64,000 bases of DNA. Origin: Microbulbifer rhizosphaerae (GTDB lineage Bacteria > Pseudomonadota > Gammaproteobacteria > Pseudomonadales > Cellvibrionaceae). The stretch spans positions 1 through 64,000 of the forward strand of contig NZ_JACHWZ010000015.1 of the NCBI RefSeq assembly GCF_014191725.1, given 5' to 3'. Position 1 is the stretch's first letter; every line of letters starts with the position of its first letter. The notes under the pieces are model-generated. The model did no database searches and was not told the DNA's origin. It worked only from the letters and a program-made list of their open reading frames with translations. A program made the translations under genes and the position numbers. This document shows positions 33,692-44,000 of the stretch, one piece after another.

Positions 33692-35920
33692 TCAATTTGG
33701 TTGCTGATTTCCGGGCACGTGCAGCGGCCAAACGGTAACTTTTTCCCGCCGTCCCTCACCTCCTGGCGACGACAGGCGCACACCCCGCGCCTGCGGGTCT
33801 TGCGGGTAACTGCGAAACGAGAAGGCGGCGGCGTCGTTGATAAAGACCTCAATCACCGAGGCATCCACGAAAATGCGCAGTGTGCGCATCGGACCAAAGG
33901 CGGCGCTGTCGTAATCCGCCTGTAAGCGGTTCGGACCCTCTCCCTGACTGCTCTTGGAGGAATGCGTTTTGTCCAACACCAGGGTGTTGCGCTCGCCATC
34001 AAACCCGAGGCGCGTATATTCCTCATCCGGGGACACCAGCAGGTCCACCTCCAGCACCAGCGGCTGGTCATCGCCGGCTTCGATCAACAGCTCATAGGGC
34101 CCTTCCGGCCGCAGCAACTCACGGGGCTCGCGGGACAGTATCTGAGCCCCGGTTTCCAGCAACGGCCGGCCCCGCAACGCGGTCAGTTCCGGGGCAGGCG
34201 ACTGGCCCAGCGTGCGCCCGTCTTCCAGCAACTGCCAGCGCCGCGGGAAGCTGAAGGTATGCGCCCAACCGGCGTCTTCCTGGGCCTGGGGGGTGCGCCG
34301 TTCATCCACGATGCCGATGGCCCGCAGGCTGTCGTCCGAGGCGCGCTCCACGGTCGGCGCCAGATGTCCGGGCAACAGATCCAGGTTTTTGGGTTCGCTG
34401 CTGTAGGGATGGAAGAGTCCGTCGCGCCACCGGCCCATCCAGTAGACCGCGCGGGTGGCGGGGTCGCCGTATTTGGAGACTTCGCCGCCAATGGGGTTTA
34501 CCACCAGGATGTGGGTGTCATCGGATATCGGCTCGAATACGGGCATCTCCCAGATCAGGGAGCCGATATCCATTTCCCGGTAGGGCTCGCTGACAAAGCG
34601 GCGCCGGTGCTCCCAGTTGCCTCCCTCTTCGCTCTTCTCCAGTACATGGTAATCCAGCCCACCGCCGCTTTTCAGGGCGGCGCCGATCAGCATGTGCCAG
34701 GTGCCGCCGTCCCGGAACAGGTAGGGGTCGCGGAAATCCCGCACGTATTTGCTGTTGATAATTGGCCCCAGTTTGCGCCAGTGGCGCAGCTCCGGGTCTT
34801 CGCTCACCGCCATGGACACGCCGGGGTTGCTGGCCTTCAGGCGGTCAAAGTGATTGACGCTGGTGTAGAACGCAAAGGCCTTGCCGCCGTCGTAGATCAC
34901 ATCGCCGGACCAGATGCCCTTCATGTCGAAGCCGAACTTGTCGGTCTGCAATTCCGGCCACAGGGCGTCTTCGATATTCTCCCAGCGCAACAAATCCCGG
35001 CTCACCATATGCCCCCAGTGCATCTGGGTTTTATAGGGACCATTGGGCGTGCGCTGGTAGAAGAGGTGCCACAGATCCCCCACCTTCACAAAGCCGTGTG
35101 GCTCATTGGACCAGTTGGCAGGAGGCATGGCGTGCAGCCGCGGCCGCAGATGATCGCCCGCGAAACGGCTTTCCGGCACCGCCAGCGAAAGCTCCGCGGA
35201 GATGGTGTCCGGGTAACGCCCGCGGATCGCCCGCATTTCCGCCGCGGAGAGGCCGCGCCGGTACAGCCGCAACTCGTCGAACGCGCCGTTTAACCGGTTT
35301 ACGGTGAAATTGAGCATTTCCGCCTCATCGACCGCGCGCGCCAGGCGAATCGGCACCCCGGCCGGGCGCAGCGGAGCGGGAAGCGCTTTGCGGGCGACCG
35401 TTTTACCGTCGAGATACAGTACAGCCTCCCCTTCATTTACGGACAGCCCCAGTTGCACCCACTGGTAAAGGGGGAAGTTTTTTTCGGCTGCCAGACCCAC
35501 TTCTCCTTTATCCGTCTGCAGGCGCGCGCCCCAGCGTCCGAAGGTATCGATATGGATATCGAAGCCGCCTCTGTCGTCCCACTGATGGACAATCGAGGAG
35601 GGCGACAAGCTGGATACCGGCACTTCCAGATCCGACGGATAGCTTTCCAGTGCCAGCCAGATGGTCAGGGAAAATTCCTTGGCGGTTTTTTGCGGCAATT
35701 CCGCCCAACTGGAAAACCCGTCGCTACGCCAGGCCCTGCCAACGACTCCCGGCACGGAATCCGGCGCGGCAAACTGCGTGTGAAGGCGCATCGGCGCCAG
35801 GGTGTCGGCATCCAGCCGCTCGAAATCCTGTCGATACACCGGCAGCTCTTCCGCTGCAACAGGCAATGGGGTGACAAGCACCAGGAAAAGAAATCCGAAC
35901 AGTCTTTGTAAACCCGACAT
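33692..35920 (-). CDS. Exported GH32 fructan hydrolase with LamG-like domain and a Glu at the nucleophile position
   Basis: A 742-residue secreted enzyme: signal to about residue 23, LamG/concanavalin-like domain about 45-235, GH32 five-blade propeller about 262-560, C-terminal beta-sandwich to the end. The RDP transition-state stabiliser (residues 397-399) and the acid/base Glu (WEMPVF, E458) are present. The canonical WMNDPNG nucleophile block reads NWSNEPHG, with Glu 273 in place of Asp. The same change occurs in the GH32 at 41050. The ATG at 35920 is chosen because GGAG lies five bases before it. It is the third gene of the GH32-fructokinase-GH32 operon. Confidence 0.88.
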   Translation of the reverse strand: MSGLQRLFGFLFLVLVTPLPVAAEELPVYRQDFERLDADTLAPMRLHTQFAAPDSVPGVVGRAWRSDGFSSWAELPQKTAKEFSLTIWLALESYPSDLEVPVSSLSPSSIVHQWDDRGGFDIHIDTFGRWGARLQTDKGEVGLAAEKNFPLYQWVQLGLSVNEGEAVLYLDGKTVARKALPAPLRPAGVPIRLARAVDEAEMLNFTVNRLNGAFDELRLYRRGLSAAEMRAIRGRYPDTISAELSLAVPESRFAGDHLRPRLHAMPPANWSNEPHGFVKVGDLWHLFYQRTPNGPYKTQMHWGHMVSRDLLRWENIEDALWPELQTDKFGFDMKGIWSGDVIYDGGKAFAFYTSVNHFDRLKASNPGVSMAVSEDPELRHWRKLGPIINSKYVRDFRDPYLFRDGGTWHMLIGAALKSGGGLDYHVLEKSEEGGNWEHRRRFVSEPYREMDIGSLIWEMPVFEPISDDTHILVVNPIGGEVSKYGDPATRAVYWMGRWRDGLFHPYSSEPKNLDLLPGHLAPTVERASDDSLRAIGIVDERRTPQAQEDAGWAHTFSFPRRWQLLEDGRTLGQSPAPELTALRGRPLLETGAQILSREPRELLRPEGPYELLIEAGDDQPLVLEVDLLVSPDEEYTRLGFDGERNTLVLDKTHSSKSSQGEGPNRLQADYDSAAFGPMRTLRIFVDASVIEVFINDAAAFSFRSYPQDPQARGVRLSSPGGEGRREKVTVWPLHVPGNQQPN

Positions 35921-35928
35921 GATCACTC

Positions 35929-36882
35929 CTACACTTTCTCAGCCGCGAGAGCGCTTTGCACCTCTCCCAGCGTGGGCGGATTGCAGCCACGACGGGAAAC
36001 ATTGATCGACGCCGCCTGCTGGGCAAAAGCCAATGCCGCTTCGAGCGCGGCGGAATCCAGCGCGGCATCGCTGTTCAACAGAAGGTCGTTCCGCACCAGG
36101 TGGGAGAGCAGCACAGCAAAGAAGGTATCGCCCGCCCCCACCGCATCGCCGAGAACCTCCGGCACCGCGGCCGGCTGTTGCACCCGCCCTCGGCGGGAAA
36201 TCAGGGTTGCGCCGAGCGCGCCCTCGGTGAACGCCACCAGCCGGGTTCGCCCGTCGCGCAGCAGGGCTTCGCAAAACCGCAGCGGTTCGCGCACACCGAG
36301 CAACTGCAGGTCTTCGTCACTGACCTTGAGAATATCGGCGCAGCCGATCAACCGCTTTACTGCAGCCACATAGGCGTCCGTATCGCGGGCGACGCCGCTG
36401 CGCAGGTTGGCGTCGATGCTGACGGGGACTCCCCGCGCGTGCAGTCGGGCAAATACTTCGGCGAGCGTGGCCTCCATCTCGGCCACCAGGGCCAGGGAGC
36501 CGCTGTGGAACAGGCGGCACTGCGGATGTACAGCCTCCACTAAAGCCTCCGTATCGATATCCAGATCCGCGACGCCTTCCCGATACAGGCGGTAGTTCGG
36601 TTGGCCGTCTTTGCCGATGGAAACCAGCGCCAGCGATGTCGGACGAGGAGAGTGGGCCACCCTGCCGATATTGATCGACTCCGCCAGCGCGGCAGCCGCA
36701 ATCCGCTCCCCCATCCTGTCACTGGAGATGGGGGCCAGGTAATCGCAGGCCAGCCCCATGCGGGCGAAGCCCCGGCAGACGTTGAACGGCGAGCCGCCGA
36801 CATGGGGCTCGAAGTAACCGCCGGGTGTTTCGATCAGGTCGATCAGGGCCTCGCCAAAAACGGAAACGCGCAACTCACTCAT
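35929..36882 (-). CDS. Fructokinase (PfkB family)
   Basis: A 317-residue sugar kinase phosphorylating fructose to fructose-6-phosphate. PfkB marks are FGEALIDLIETPGG and VGGSPFNV near the start, SIDANLRSG near 145, and the anion-hole/catalytic GDAVGAGDTFFA near 248-259. It is cytoplasmic. It starts 14 bases after the cytoplasmic GH32 and ends eight bases before the exported GH32, so all three are one transcript. Its product is the substrate of the isomerase encoded at 45400. Fructose specificity is inferred from context. Confidence 0.9.
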   Translation of the reverse strand: MSELRVSVFGEALIDLIETPGGYFEPHVGGSPFNVCRGFARMGLACDYLAPISSDRMGERIAAAALAESINIGRVAHSPRPTSLALVSIGKDGQPNYRLYREGVADLDIDTEALVEAVHPQCRLFHSGSLALVAEMEATLAEVFARLHARGVPVSIDANLRSGVARDTDAYVAAVKRLIGCADILKVSDEDLQLLGVREPLRFCEALLRDGRTRLVAFTEGALGATLISRRGRVQQPAAVPEVLGDAVGAGDTFFAVLLSHLVRNDLLLNSDAALDSAALEAALAFAQQAASINVSRRGCNPPTLGEVQSALAAEKV

Positions 36883-36896
36883 GGGACACCTCGTCC

Positions 36897-38363
36897 TTAC
36901 AGGCGATACAGCGCAAGGGGAACGGCCGCGCTCGCCGTCCGGCGCAATGCCATACGGGATAGCGGCTCGCTGGAAAAGAACAGCGCCGTAAGCGCCGTCT
37001 TGCCGCCGTCGATAAAGATTTCCATCGAACTGCCATCGATCAGAATCCGCAGCTCACTATCCCGGTGCAATCCGTGCACCAGCGGGGCGGAAATCTCGCA
37101 CCCAAAACCCTCTTCCATCCAGCCGGATTCGCGCCGGTCGACGAGCAGTTCGCCGCGCTCGGCGGAGAGCGCCAGCAGCAGCCGCTCGCCAATGCCGGTG
37201 GAGAATTCCAGCTCCAGCTCCGGCGCCTCTCCGATTTTCAGGACCAGGTCCAGCGCGCTGTCTCCCGGCGGAGATATCGAATTGCCCGCACGCAGTTGCA
37301 TGGCCGCCACCCGCCGCCGCGCCTTATCCACTTCCCGCGCCGGGCCATTGGCGAGGCGCAGGGTATCCCGATCCCGGTAGAGGGACAGCTCCCGCGGAAT
37401 CGTCATGGCGCCGCGCCACAGGGATGTGGGCACTTTGTTGGCGTACTGCCAGTTAGACATCCAGCCAATCAATAGCCGGCGATCATCGACCCTCTGCAGC
37501 CCATCCCAGGTGACGCCGGCGTAATTGTCGGTGCCGTAATCCAGCCAGCGGATATCCTCATGTTCCGGCACAAACGCTTCGCCGTCGAAATCGCCGATAA
37601 AGTACTGGGTGGCGGAACCGCCATTGGGACCGCCGGGATTGATGCTCACCAGCAGGCACCAGCGCTCTTTCCCATCTGGAACCGGCAGCGGGAACAGGTC
37701 CGGGCACTCCCAGACGCCACCATGGGCTCCTCGGGTGCGGCCAAACTCACCGGCGAGCGCCCAGTCTTTCAGGTCTCCCGAACGGTAGAAATGCACCCGG
37801 TCCCCCACCGCCAGCACCATCACCCAGTGGCCGCCGGCCCGGTGCCAGATGACTTTGGGGTCGCGGAAATCCTTGATTCCCGGATTGGCGATCACCGGGT
37901 TGTGGGGATACTTCTCCCAGCTTTGCCCGCCGTCGGTGCTGACCGCCAGGCTCTGCACCTGTACCTCGTGCTTGTCGTGGTGGGTAAAGGTGGCCACCAG
38001 CGGCGGCCGATCGCCCCGCTGGAAGCCGGAGGTATTCTCCCCGTCCACCACCGCGCCACCGGAGAAGATCATACCGAGGCCGTCCGGCTCGGAGGCCAGC
38101 GCCACCGGCTGCTCTTCCCAATTCAGCAAGTCTCTGGAGGTGGCGTGTCCCCAGTGAATATCGCCCCAGACGGAATCGCCGGGGTTGTATTGGAAAAGCA
38201 GGTGGAAGACCCCGTCCAGGTACACCATGCCATTGGGATCGTTCATCCAGTTGCGCGCCGGCGCAAAGTGCCTGCGGGGACGCCAGTGGGAGCGGACCGC
38301 TTCAGTGGGTGTATCTTGCGTTGAGAGGGCGCTAGTCCCTGCGGTTGCGAATTCTTGTTCCAT
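36897..38363 (-). CDS. Cytoplasmic GH32 beta-fructosidase (invertase/exo-fructanase)
   Basis: A 488-residue GH32 without signal peptide, so it acts on imported oligofructans or sucrose. All three catalytic blocks are canonical: WMNDPNG with nucleophile Asp 42, RDP at 167-169, and ECPDLF with acid/base Glu 219. The propeller covers about 30-340 and the beta-sandwich about 355-485. It has a weak ribosome site. It is the first gene of the operon with fructokinase and the exported GH32, controlled by a consensus promoter fused to a LacI operator. Confidence 0.92.
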   Translation of the reverse strand: MEQEFATAGTSALSTQDTPTEAVRSHWRPRRHFAPARNWMNDPNGMVYLDGVFHLLFQYNPGDSVWGDIHWGHATSRDLLNWEEQPVALASEPDGLGMIFSGGAVVDGENTSGFQRGDRPPLVATFTHHDKHEVQVQSLAVSTDGGQSWEKYPHNPVIANPGIKDFRDPKVIWHRAGGHWVMVLAVGDRVHFYRSGDLKDWALAGEFGRTRGAHGGVWECPDLFPLPVPDGKERWCLLVSINPGGPNGGSATQYFIGDFDGEAFVPEHEDIRWLDYGTDNYAGVTWDGLQRVDDRRLLIGWMSNWQYANKVPTSLWRGAMTIPRELSLYRDRDTLRLANGPAREVDKARRRVAAMQLRAGNSISPPGDSALDLVLKIGEAPELELEFSTGIGERLLLALSAERGELLVDRRESGWMEEGFGCEISAPLVHGLHRDSELRILIDGSSMEIFIDGGKTALTALFFSSEPLSRMALRRTASAAVPLALYRL

Positions 38364-38490
38364 AAATTTTGCTTTTTATATCTGCTTTGTTTCGATTTTG
38401 CGCGCCTTCAGCGCACATCCAACACCATGGGGCCGGTGTGCAGAAGAAACTCCGGATTCTCCTTCCCGCCGGGAATTGCCAATTCCGAAA

Positions 38491-38506
38491 TGTCTACCGT
38501 TGGACA
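38491..38506. promoter_or_regulatory. LacI-type operator, GH32-fructokinase operon
   Basis: TGTCTACCGTTGGACA, a near-palindrome matching the locus consensus. It begins at the last base of the TATAAT box and would cover the start point. Confidence 0.8.
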
Positions 38507-38536
38507 TTATACGGATAGGGGTTTAGTATCTGTCAA
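38506..38536 (-). promoter_or_regulatory. Promoter of the GH32-fructokinase-GH32 operon
   Basis: Minus-strand TTGACA (38531-38536), 19-base spacer, TATAAT (38506-38511). Both boxes are perfect consensus, but the spacer is longer than ideal. It is divergent from the regulator promoter. Confidence 0.75.
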
Positions 38537-38550
38537 TAGATGGCGCCAAC

Positions 38551-38581
38551 TTGGTGAGTCCCGGCTCCAATCGGGTATAGT
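38551..38581 (+). promoter_or_regulatory. Promoter of the LacI-family regulator
   Basis: TTGGTG (38551-38556), 19-base spacer, TATAGT (38576-38581), followed nine bases later by an operator. Weaker than the divergent GH32 promoter. Confidence 0.5.
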
Positions 38582-38589
38582 GCCGGCTT

Positions 38590-38605
38590 GTTCAATCGAT
38601 AGACA
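38590..38605. promoter_or_regulatory. Half-conserved LacI-type operator, regulator gene
   Basis: GTTCAATCGATAGACA; the right half is consensus and the left half degenerate. It lies ten bases before the regulator start codon, where it could give autoregulation. Confidence 0.55.
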
Positions 38606-38614
38606 TGCGAGCCT

Positions 38615-39652
38615 ATGAGTTCAATCAAAGACGTGGCTGAGCTGGCCGGCGTTTCCGTCAAGACAGTGTCCCGCATTCTGGGCGGGTTTGAGGGGGTGAG
38701 TCCGCGCACCCGGGAGAGGGTGCAGGAGGCCATGAACCGCCTCGAATACTACCCCTCCGCGGCGGCACAGTCTCTGCGGGGCAAGGAGACGGGGTTGGTG
38801 AGCCTGATTACCGATCACCTGACCACCACCCCGGACGCCTATGAAATCGTGGCGGGTATCCAGAGTGTGTGCGAACGGCACGGCAAACTGCTGCTGATTG
38901 GCGAGACCGGCGGCAGCGATAAAAACTTTCAGAGTCTGGTGGAGGACTTTCGCCGGCAGCGCGCCCAGGCCATCATTTTCGCCACCATGTATCACCGCGA
39001 GGTGGAGATCAAACAGTCTTTCGAGCGCTGCCCGCTGATCCTGCTGAACTGCTTCGATGCGCACAGCGGCTACCCCAGTATCGTCCCGGATGATGAGCAG
39101 GGGGCCTTCGATGCCACCGAGCACCTGCTGGCTCGAGGACATAAACGGATTGCCTTCCTCACCCTGTTTGAGGACATGCCGGCAACTCCACTGCGGACAC
39201 GGGGGTATCGCCGGGCACATGAGCAGCGCGGGATCGAGATCGATCCGTCGCTGGTCGTCGCAGGGGTGTTCCGGGATCCGGAGGACGAGTTTTCCGGCCT
39301 GGAGGCGCGGTTGAAAGCGCTGTTGGATGGCCCGGATGCGCCCAGCGCCATCCTGTGCGGTAACGACAAAATGGCCATGCGCGTTTACATGCAGGCCATC
39401 ACCCTGGGCTTTCGGGTTCCCGGCGATTTATCCATTGTCGGTTACGACAACTACCGCATGATTGCGGAAAACCTGGTGCCCAAGCTGACAACCGTCTCTC
39501 TGCCTTACTTCCGCATGGGAGAGCTGGCGGCGGAGCTGGCTATCGGTGACCAGACGGAACCCGGTGAGTTGAAGAATGGCAAGAGGCAGAAACAGAAGCA
39601 GTTCAGAATCGGTGGCGATCTCATCGTAAGGGGGTCCACCGGGTTTCGATAA
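38615..39652 (+). CDS. LacI-family transcriptional repressor of the fructan locus
   Basis: A 345-residue regulator. HTH at 1-25 (IKDVAELAGVSVKTVSRIL) and hinge to about 60 (YYPSAAAQSLRGKETGLV), followed by a periplasmic-binding-protein-like effector domain with the usual ILCGNDKMAMRVYMQAITLG and DLSIVGYDNYRM segments. The hinge has the family Leu-like minor-groove position replaced by Ser-Leu in AAQSLRGK. It is divergent from the GH32 operon and followed 27 bases later by the MFS gene. The recurring operators at four promoters in the window are its probable targets; the inducer is likely fructose, sucrose or a short fructan. Confidence 0.9.
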   Translation: MSSIKDVAELAGVSVKTVSRILGGFEGVSPRTRERVQEAMNRLEYYPSAAAQSLRGKETGLVSLITDHLTTTPDAYEIVAGIQSVCERHGKLLLIGETGGSDKNFQSLVEDFRRQRAQAIIFATMYHREVEIKQSFERCPLILLNCFDAHSGYPSIVPDDEQGAFDATEHLLARGHKRIAFLTLFEDMPATPLRTRGYRRAHEQRGIEIDPSLVVAGVFRDPEDEFSGLEARLKALLDGPDAPSAILCGNDKMAMRVYMQAITLGFRVPGDLSIVGYDNYRMIAENLVPKLTTVSLPYFRMGELAAELAIGDQTEPGELKNGKRQKQKQFRIGGDLIVRGSTGFR

Positions 39653-39679
39653 AAAACGATAACAACCGAGAGTCCAGCG

Positions 39680-40921
39680 ATGATGAAAACCTCCACCCGC
39701 AACTACTGGCTATTGAGTACCGCGCTGTTTGCGTTCTTCCTCACTTGGTCATTCGCCTTTTCCCTGTTTCCCATCTGGCTGAACCGAATCGTCGGCCTCG
39801 GTGGCGAACAAACCGGAGTGATTTTCAGCATCAATGCCTTAGCGGCCCTGCTGGTGATGCCCTGCTACGGCTATCTGCAAGACAAGCTGCAGCTGAGGAA
39901 AAACCTGCTCTACACTGTCGGATTCCTCCTCCTGGGGTCCGGTCCCTTTTTCATCTTCGTGTATGCGCCGCTGCTGCAGGCACAGTTTTACCTGGGCGTT
40001 TCCATCGGCGCCTGCTATTTCGCGCTGGCATTCATGTCCGGTGTGGGTGCCCTGGAAACCTATATCGACCGCTGCGGCCGCCTGACCGGCTTTGAATTCG
40101 GCAAGGCGCGCATGTGGGGTTCCTTGGGGTGGGCCTGCGCTACATTTTTTGCCGGCTCGCTGATCAATATCAATCCGGATATCAACTTCTGGCTGGCCAG
40201 CTCCTCGGCGTTGATTTTCTGTCTGGCGATACTCATGGTTAAGGCGCCGGAAAAGGTGGAAGCCAAACTGGAAAACCAGGAAAGAGTGCAGATGCGCGAT
40301 GCCATGGCACTTCTGAAGCTGCCCACCTTCTGGGCCTTTGCCACCTATGTGATGGGCGTGACCTGCGTCTATTCCGTCTACGATCAGCAGTTCCCAGTTT
40401 ACTTCGCCTCCCTTTTCGATAACATGGCTGAAGGCACCGCCATGTTCGGCTACCTGAACTCGGTGCAGGTGTTTCTCGAGGCCGGTGGCATGTTCGTTGC
40501 GCCGTTTATCGTCAACCGTATCGGCGCCAAGAACGGCCTGCTGCTGGCCGGGGTCATCATGGCTGTGCGGATTCTGGGCTCCGGCGTTGCCTCCGATCCG
40601 ATATCGATTTCAGTGATCAAGCTGCTGCATGCTGCGGAACTGCCGATCATGCTGGTGGCCATTTTCAAGTATATCGCCAGGAATTTTGACCCGCGCCTGT
40701 CTTCCACTCTGTATCTGGTCGGTTTCCAATTCACCACTCAGGTAGCCGCCAGCGGCCTGTCTGTGATCGCCGGCATGATGTACGACCGGATAGGTTTCGC
40801 CAATGCCTACTTCGTACTCGGCGCCGTGGTGGTGATCTTCCTGGCCATCTCCGCCCTGGCTCTGTGCAACGACCGCGATGCGGAATTTGATGGCCTCGCT
40901 GTGGCCAAGCCGGCAGGCTGA
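39680..40921 (+). CDS. MFS oligosaccharide:H+ symporter (LacY/CscB-like)
   Basis: A 413-residue permease with 12 hydrophobic segments. Features of the oligosaccharide:H+ symporter family are the N-terminal NYWLLSTALFAFFLTWSFAF, the GYLQDKLQLRKNLL loop 2-3, the YIDRCGRLTGFEFGKARMWG stretch and VYDQQFPVYFA in the second half. Within a GH32/fructokinase locus it most likely takes up sucrose or short fructo-oligosaccharides across the inner membrane. Co-transcribed with the regulator; ends at a strong terminator. Confidence 0.88.
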   Translation: MMKTSTRNYWLLSTALFAFFLTWSFAFSLFPIWLNRIVGLGGEQTGVIFSINALAALLVMPCYGYLQDKLQLRKNLLYTVGFLLLGSGPFFIFVYAPLLQAQFYLGVSIGACYFALAFMSGVGALETYIDRCGRLTGFEFGKARMWGSLGWACATFFAGSLININPDINFWLASSSALIFCLAILMVKAPEKVEAKLENQERVQMRDAMALLKLPTFWAFATYVMGVTCVYSVYDQQFPVYFASLFDNMAEGTAMFGYLNSVQVFLEAGGMFVAPFIVNRIGAKNGLLLAGVIMAVRILGSGVASDPISISVIKLLHAAELPIMLVAIFKYIARNFDPRLSSTLYLVGFQFTTQVAASGLSVIAGMMYDRIGFANAYFVLGAVVVIFLAISALALCNDRDAEFDGLAVAKPAG

Positions 40922-40944
40922 ACAGCTTCCAAATCCCAAAACCC

Positions 40945-40979
40945 AAAAGGCCCCGGTGACGAATCGCCGGGGCCTTTTT
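40945..40979 (+). terminator. Rho-independent terminator after the MFS gene
   Basis: AAGGCCCCGG/CCGGGGCCTT stem with a 10-base loop, followed by TTTTT. The A-rich left flank lets it also serve the convergent gene ending at 41050. Confidence 0.9.
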
Positions 40980-41049
40980 ATTATTGCTGATCGCTGCTTC
41001 CAGCGATGATTCTTACTGGCCTGTAGCGGGGTACGGATCCCGTCCAGAT

Positions 41050-44000
41050 TCAGGCGCCCCCACCCTCCAGGGGAATGCGCACGTCATCCAGGTTGATATG
41101 GCCGAAGCCCCCACTGCTGTTGTCGACCAATTGCAGGCGCAGGCGTTCGCCGATATGCGCTGCGGCATCGAAACAGTGCTCGCGATACGCCTCGCTGTCG
41201 TGGCCTGTGGTGCGCATCAGCTCCGCACCGTCCGCCACACGCTCCAGCGCCAGGTACAGGGCGTCCGGCTGATTGCCGCCGGAAATCAGGAAGCAGACCC
41301 GGCCGTCGCCACCGAGTAGGAACTCATCGCTGATCATGCGCCCGATACCGCCGTCGCCCCCATCCTGAAAACCCCACAGGTGGCGCTGCCCCTGGTGATT
41401 GAAGGGCACTCCGTCCCAAAAGGTAGTCGCTGTGGAGATATCCGCAACGTTGAAGGCGTCGCCCTCCAGTTGCCAACCGCTCAGATCACCATTTTCGAAA
41501 TCCCAGTGCAGCTCGTCGCCGGCCTCCGGCGCAGCACCGACCAGTACCGGGATCGAAGTGCTCGCGGTAGCATCCGCGCTCTGCGCCAATATCGTGGTAC
41601 TGCCGCTCGCTACTGCAGTCACCAAGCCGTCACCGACCGTGGCCACAGAGGTATCTGTGCTCTGCCACAAAATGGGCTGGCTGCAGGCAAAGGCGGGCTG
41701 TAGGTCCAGCGCTATCTGCACTGTTTCTCCCTGAGTAAGATTCAGGCTCGCGGGTGCTGCAGAGATGGTTTCCAGCGGATAGACGTTCGCCGATGGCATA
41801 AGCCCATCGGCGCTGTCCGCTACGGGAACGCGCAGATTGTCCAGATTGATATGCCCCCAGCCGCCCTGAGCGCTATCCTGCAGTTCGATATACAGCTGCT
41901 CGCCGATATACGCCGACGCATCCCACACAACTTCGACATAGGTTTCGGAGTTGTGGCCAGTGGCCCGTATCAGATCGGCATCATCATCGGTGCGGCGCAG
42001 CGCCGCGTAGAGATTGATACTGTCGGCACCGCCAGAGATCAGCATACGGATCTGTCCGTCGCCCTCCAACACAAAATTTCCGGTGCGCATCAAGCCCGTA
42101 GCGCCGTCACCTTCCGCGGCAAAACCCCAAAGGTGGAACACCCCCTGGTGGTCAAAATTTCCTCCGTGCCATTGCACATCGCTGACCACGGCCGCCTGGG
42201 AGAAAGCGCTGCCGGACATCAGGCACCAGTTGCCGAGGTCGCCGCTCTCGAAGTCGTAAACAAGACTCCCGCTGACCGCCTCAAACACCACGCCGCCACT
42301 ACCGGTGGGTGAGGCCCCGTGCAATTCCGGGTCGGGATGAACGAATGCCGCAGGATCGACGGTGAGACTGATATTGTCGATATCGGAATCGTAATCGGCA
42401 GCTTGGCCAGTCAGCTGTATCTTTACCGTTTGGGAATCCACCCGAACCAGCGTATAACCCAAGCCATCCGGTATACCGTCGAGCTGCCAGTGCGCCTCGT
42501 CAAGCGGCAGGGAGAAGCTGTTGTTTTCCACCCGGACAGTAATTTCCGCCCCGTCTTCACTGCCTTCCCGGATGGTCCCGCCCGAGGACAGGGTGAGGCT
42601 GGTCGCCGGCTCAAGTTCGGCAGTGAACACAACGCCGCCGGCCTGGATATTCCGGTCGGATTTCTGCAATGCCGCTGCGGGGATATCCAGAACCACATTG
42701 GTGATATCAGTGTCATAATCCTCACTGGCGTTGCCAGACAAAGTCAACTCCACATGGGTATCGTCAATCCGCGTTATGGTTCCGAGATCGACTCCGGCCG
42801 GCAGGTTCATCAACTGCCACTGCGCCTGATCCAGGTCCGGGAGCAGAAGGTCGTTGCGGATTTCAACGGTAATCCGTTCCCCGCTCTCCAATCCCTCGCC
42901 GATATGACCATCGCTGATCAGGGTAGCGCTCGGGCCCACATTGCGCGAAATCGGCCGCAGCGGGTACCAGCTGGCTTCCGCCAGTGCCACATCGCCATCG
43001 CTGAACAGAGACAGGCCAGTGCTGTCGGCGCGAGTGGGGTAGATACGGTTGGAGAAAACCGCGCGATCATTGATAAACACCGTGACCACGGAGTGGTCCA
43101 CATAGAGGCGCAAGAACTGGGGTGCACCGAAGGCGGCGACATCGTAATCCGCACTGTACTGTCGCAGCTCTTCCTGCGCTGTGTTGTTGCTGGATTGCCG
43201 CTTATCGATGGTGATGGTGCCACCCTGCAGGTAGATCCGCGTTGTTTCGTCGCCATCCGGCGAGGTGGCCAGATTGAAACCAAACGTCTGCTCCGCCAGA
43301 GGCTCCGCCAGCTCGACCTCCAGCTCATAAAGGTGACCGGCATCCACCAGCAGCAACTCGCCGTTGACGGTCTGCACGCCCCATTGCTGCAGCTCTGCGG
43401 TATCTCGCAGGGATTGCAGTTGTGGGTGCGGGCGCTGCCATAGGGTTTGGCCGTCGTCCCCCAGTGACCATATCCGCGGCAGGCTGAAGGTGTGTGCCCA
43501 GCCCTGGGTATTCTGCATTTCCGAGCTGCTGCGTTCGTCGACGATGCCGATGGCCACCGGCTCTCCATTCTGTCTCGCCACGGCGGGCGACAGGTGGCCG
43601 TGAATCAGGTCAAGGAATTTTGGCTCCGCGCTGTCCGGCACAAACTGCCCCTCGCCGTTGCCGTCCAGCGACCAGGTTCCGGTCCAATACACACTACGCA
43701 CAAAGGGCGCATCGTTCTTGCGCATGGACCCGCCGATGGGGCTTACTACCAGCGCGTATTTATCCACACCATTGTGCTCACCGATATATTCGAACACCGG
43801 CATTTCCCAGATCGCGGAACTCGGATCCATTTCCGTAAAAGGCAGACTGGAAAATGGCCTCGCCGCACGCTGCCAGTTGTCTGCATCGAGATCGTCGGTG
43901 GTGTAATACTCGACTCCGCCGGCACTGCCCATGGCGGCGCCGATGAGCATGTGCCAACGGTCGCCGTCGCGCCACAGGTAAGGATCGCGGAAATCGGCAA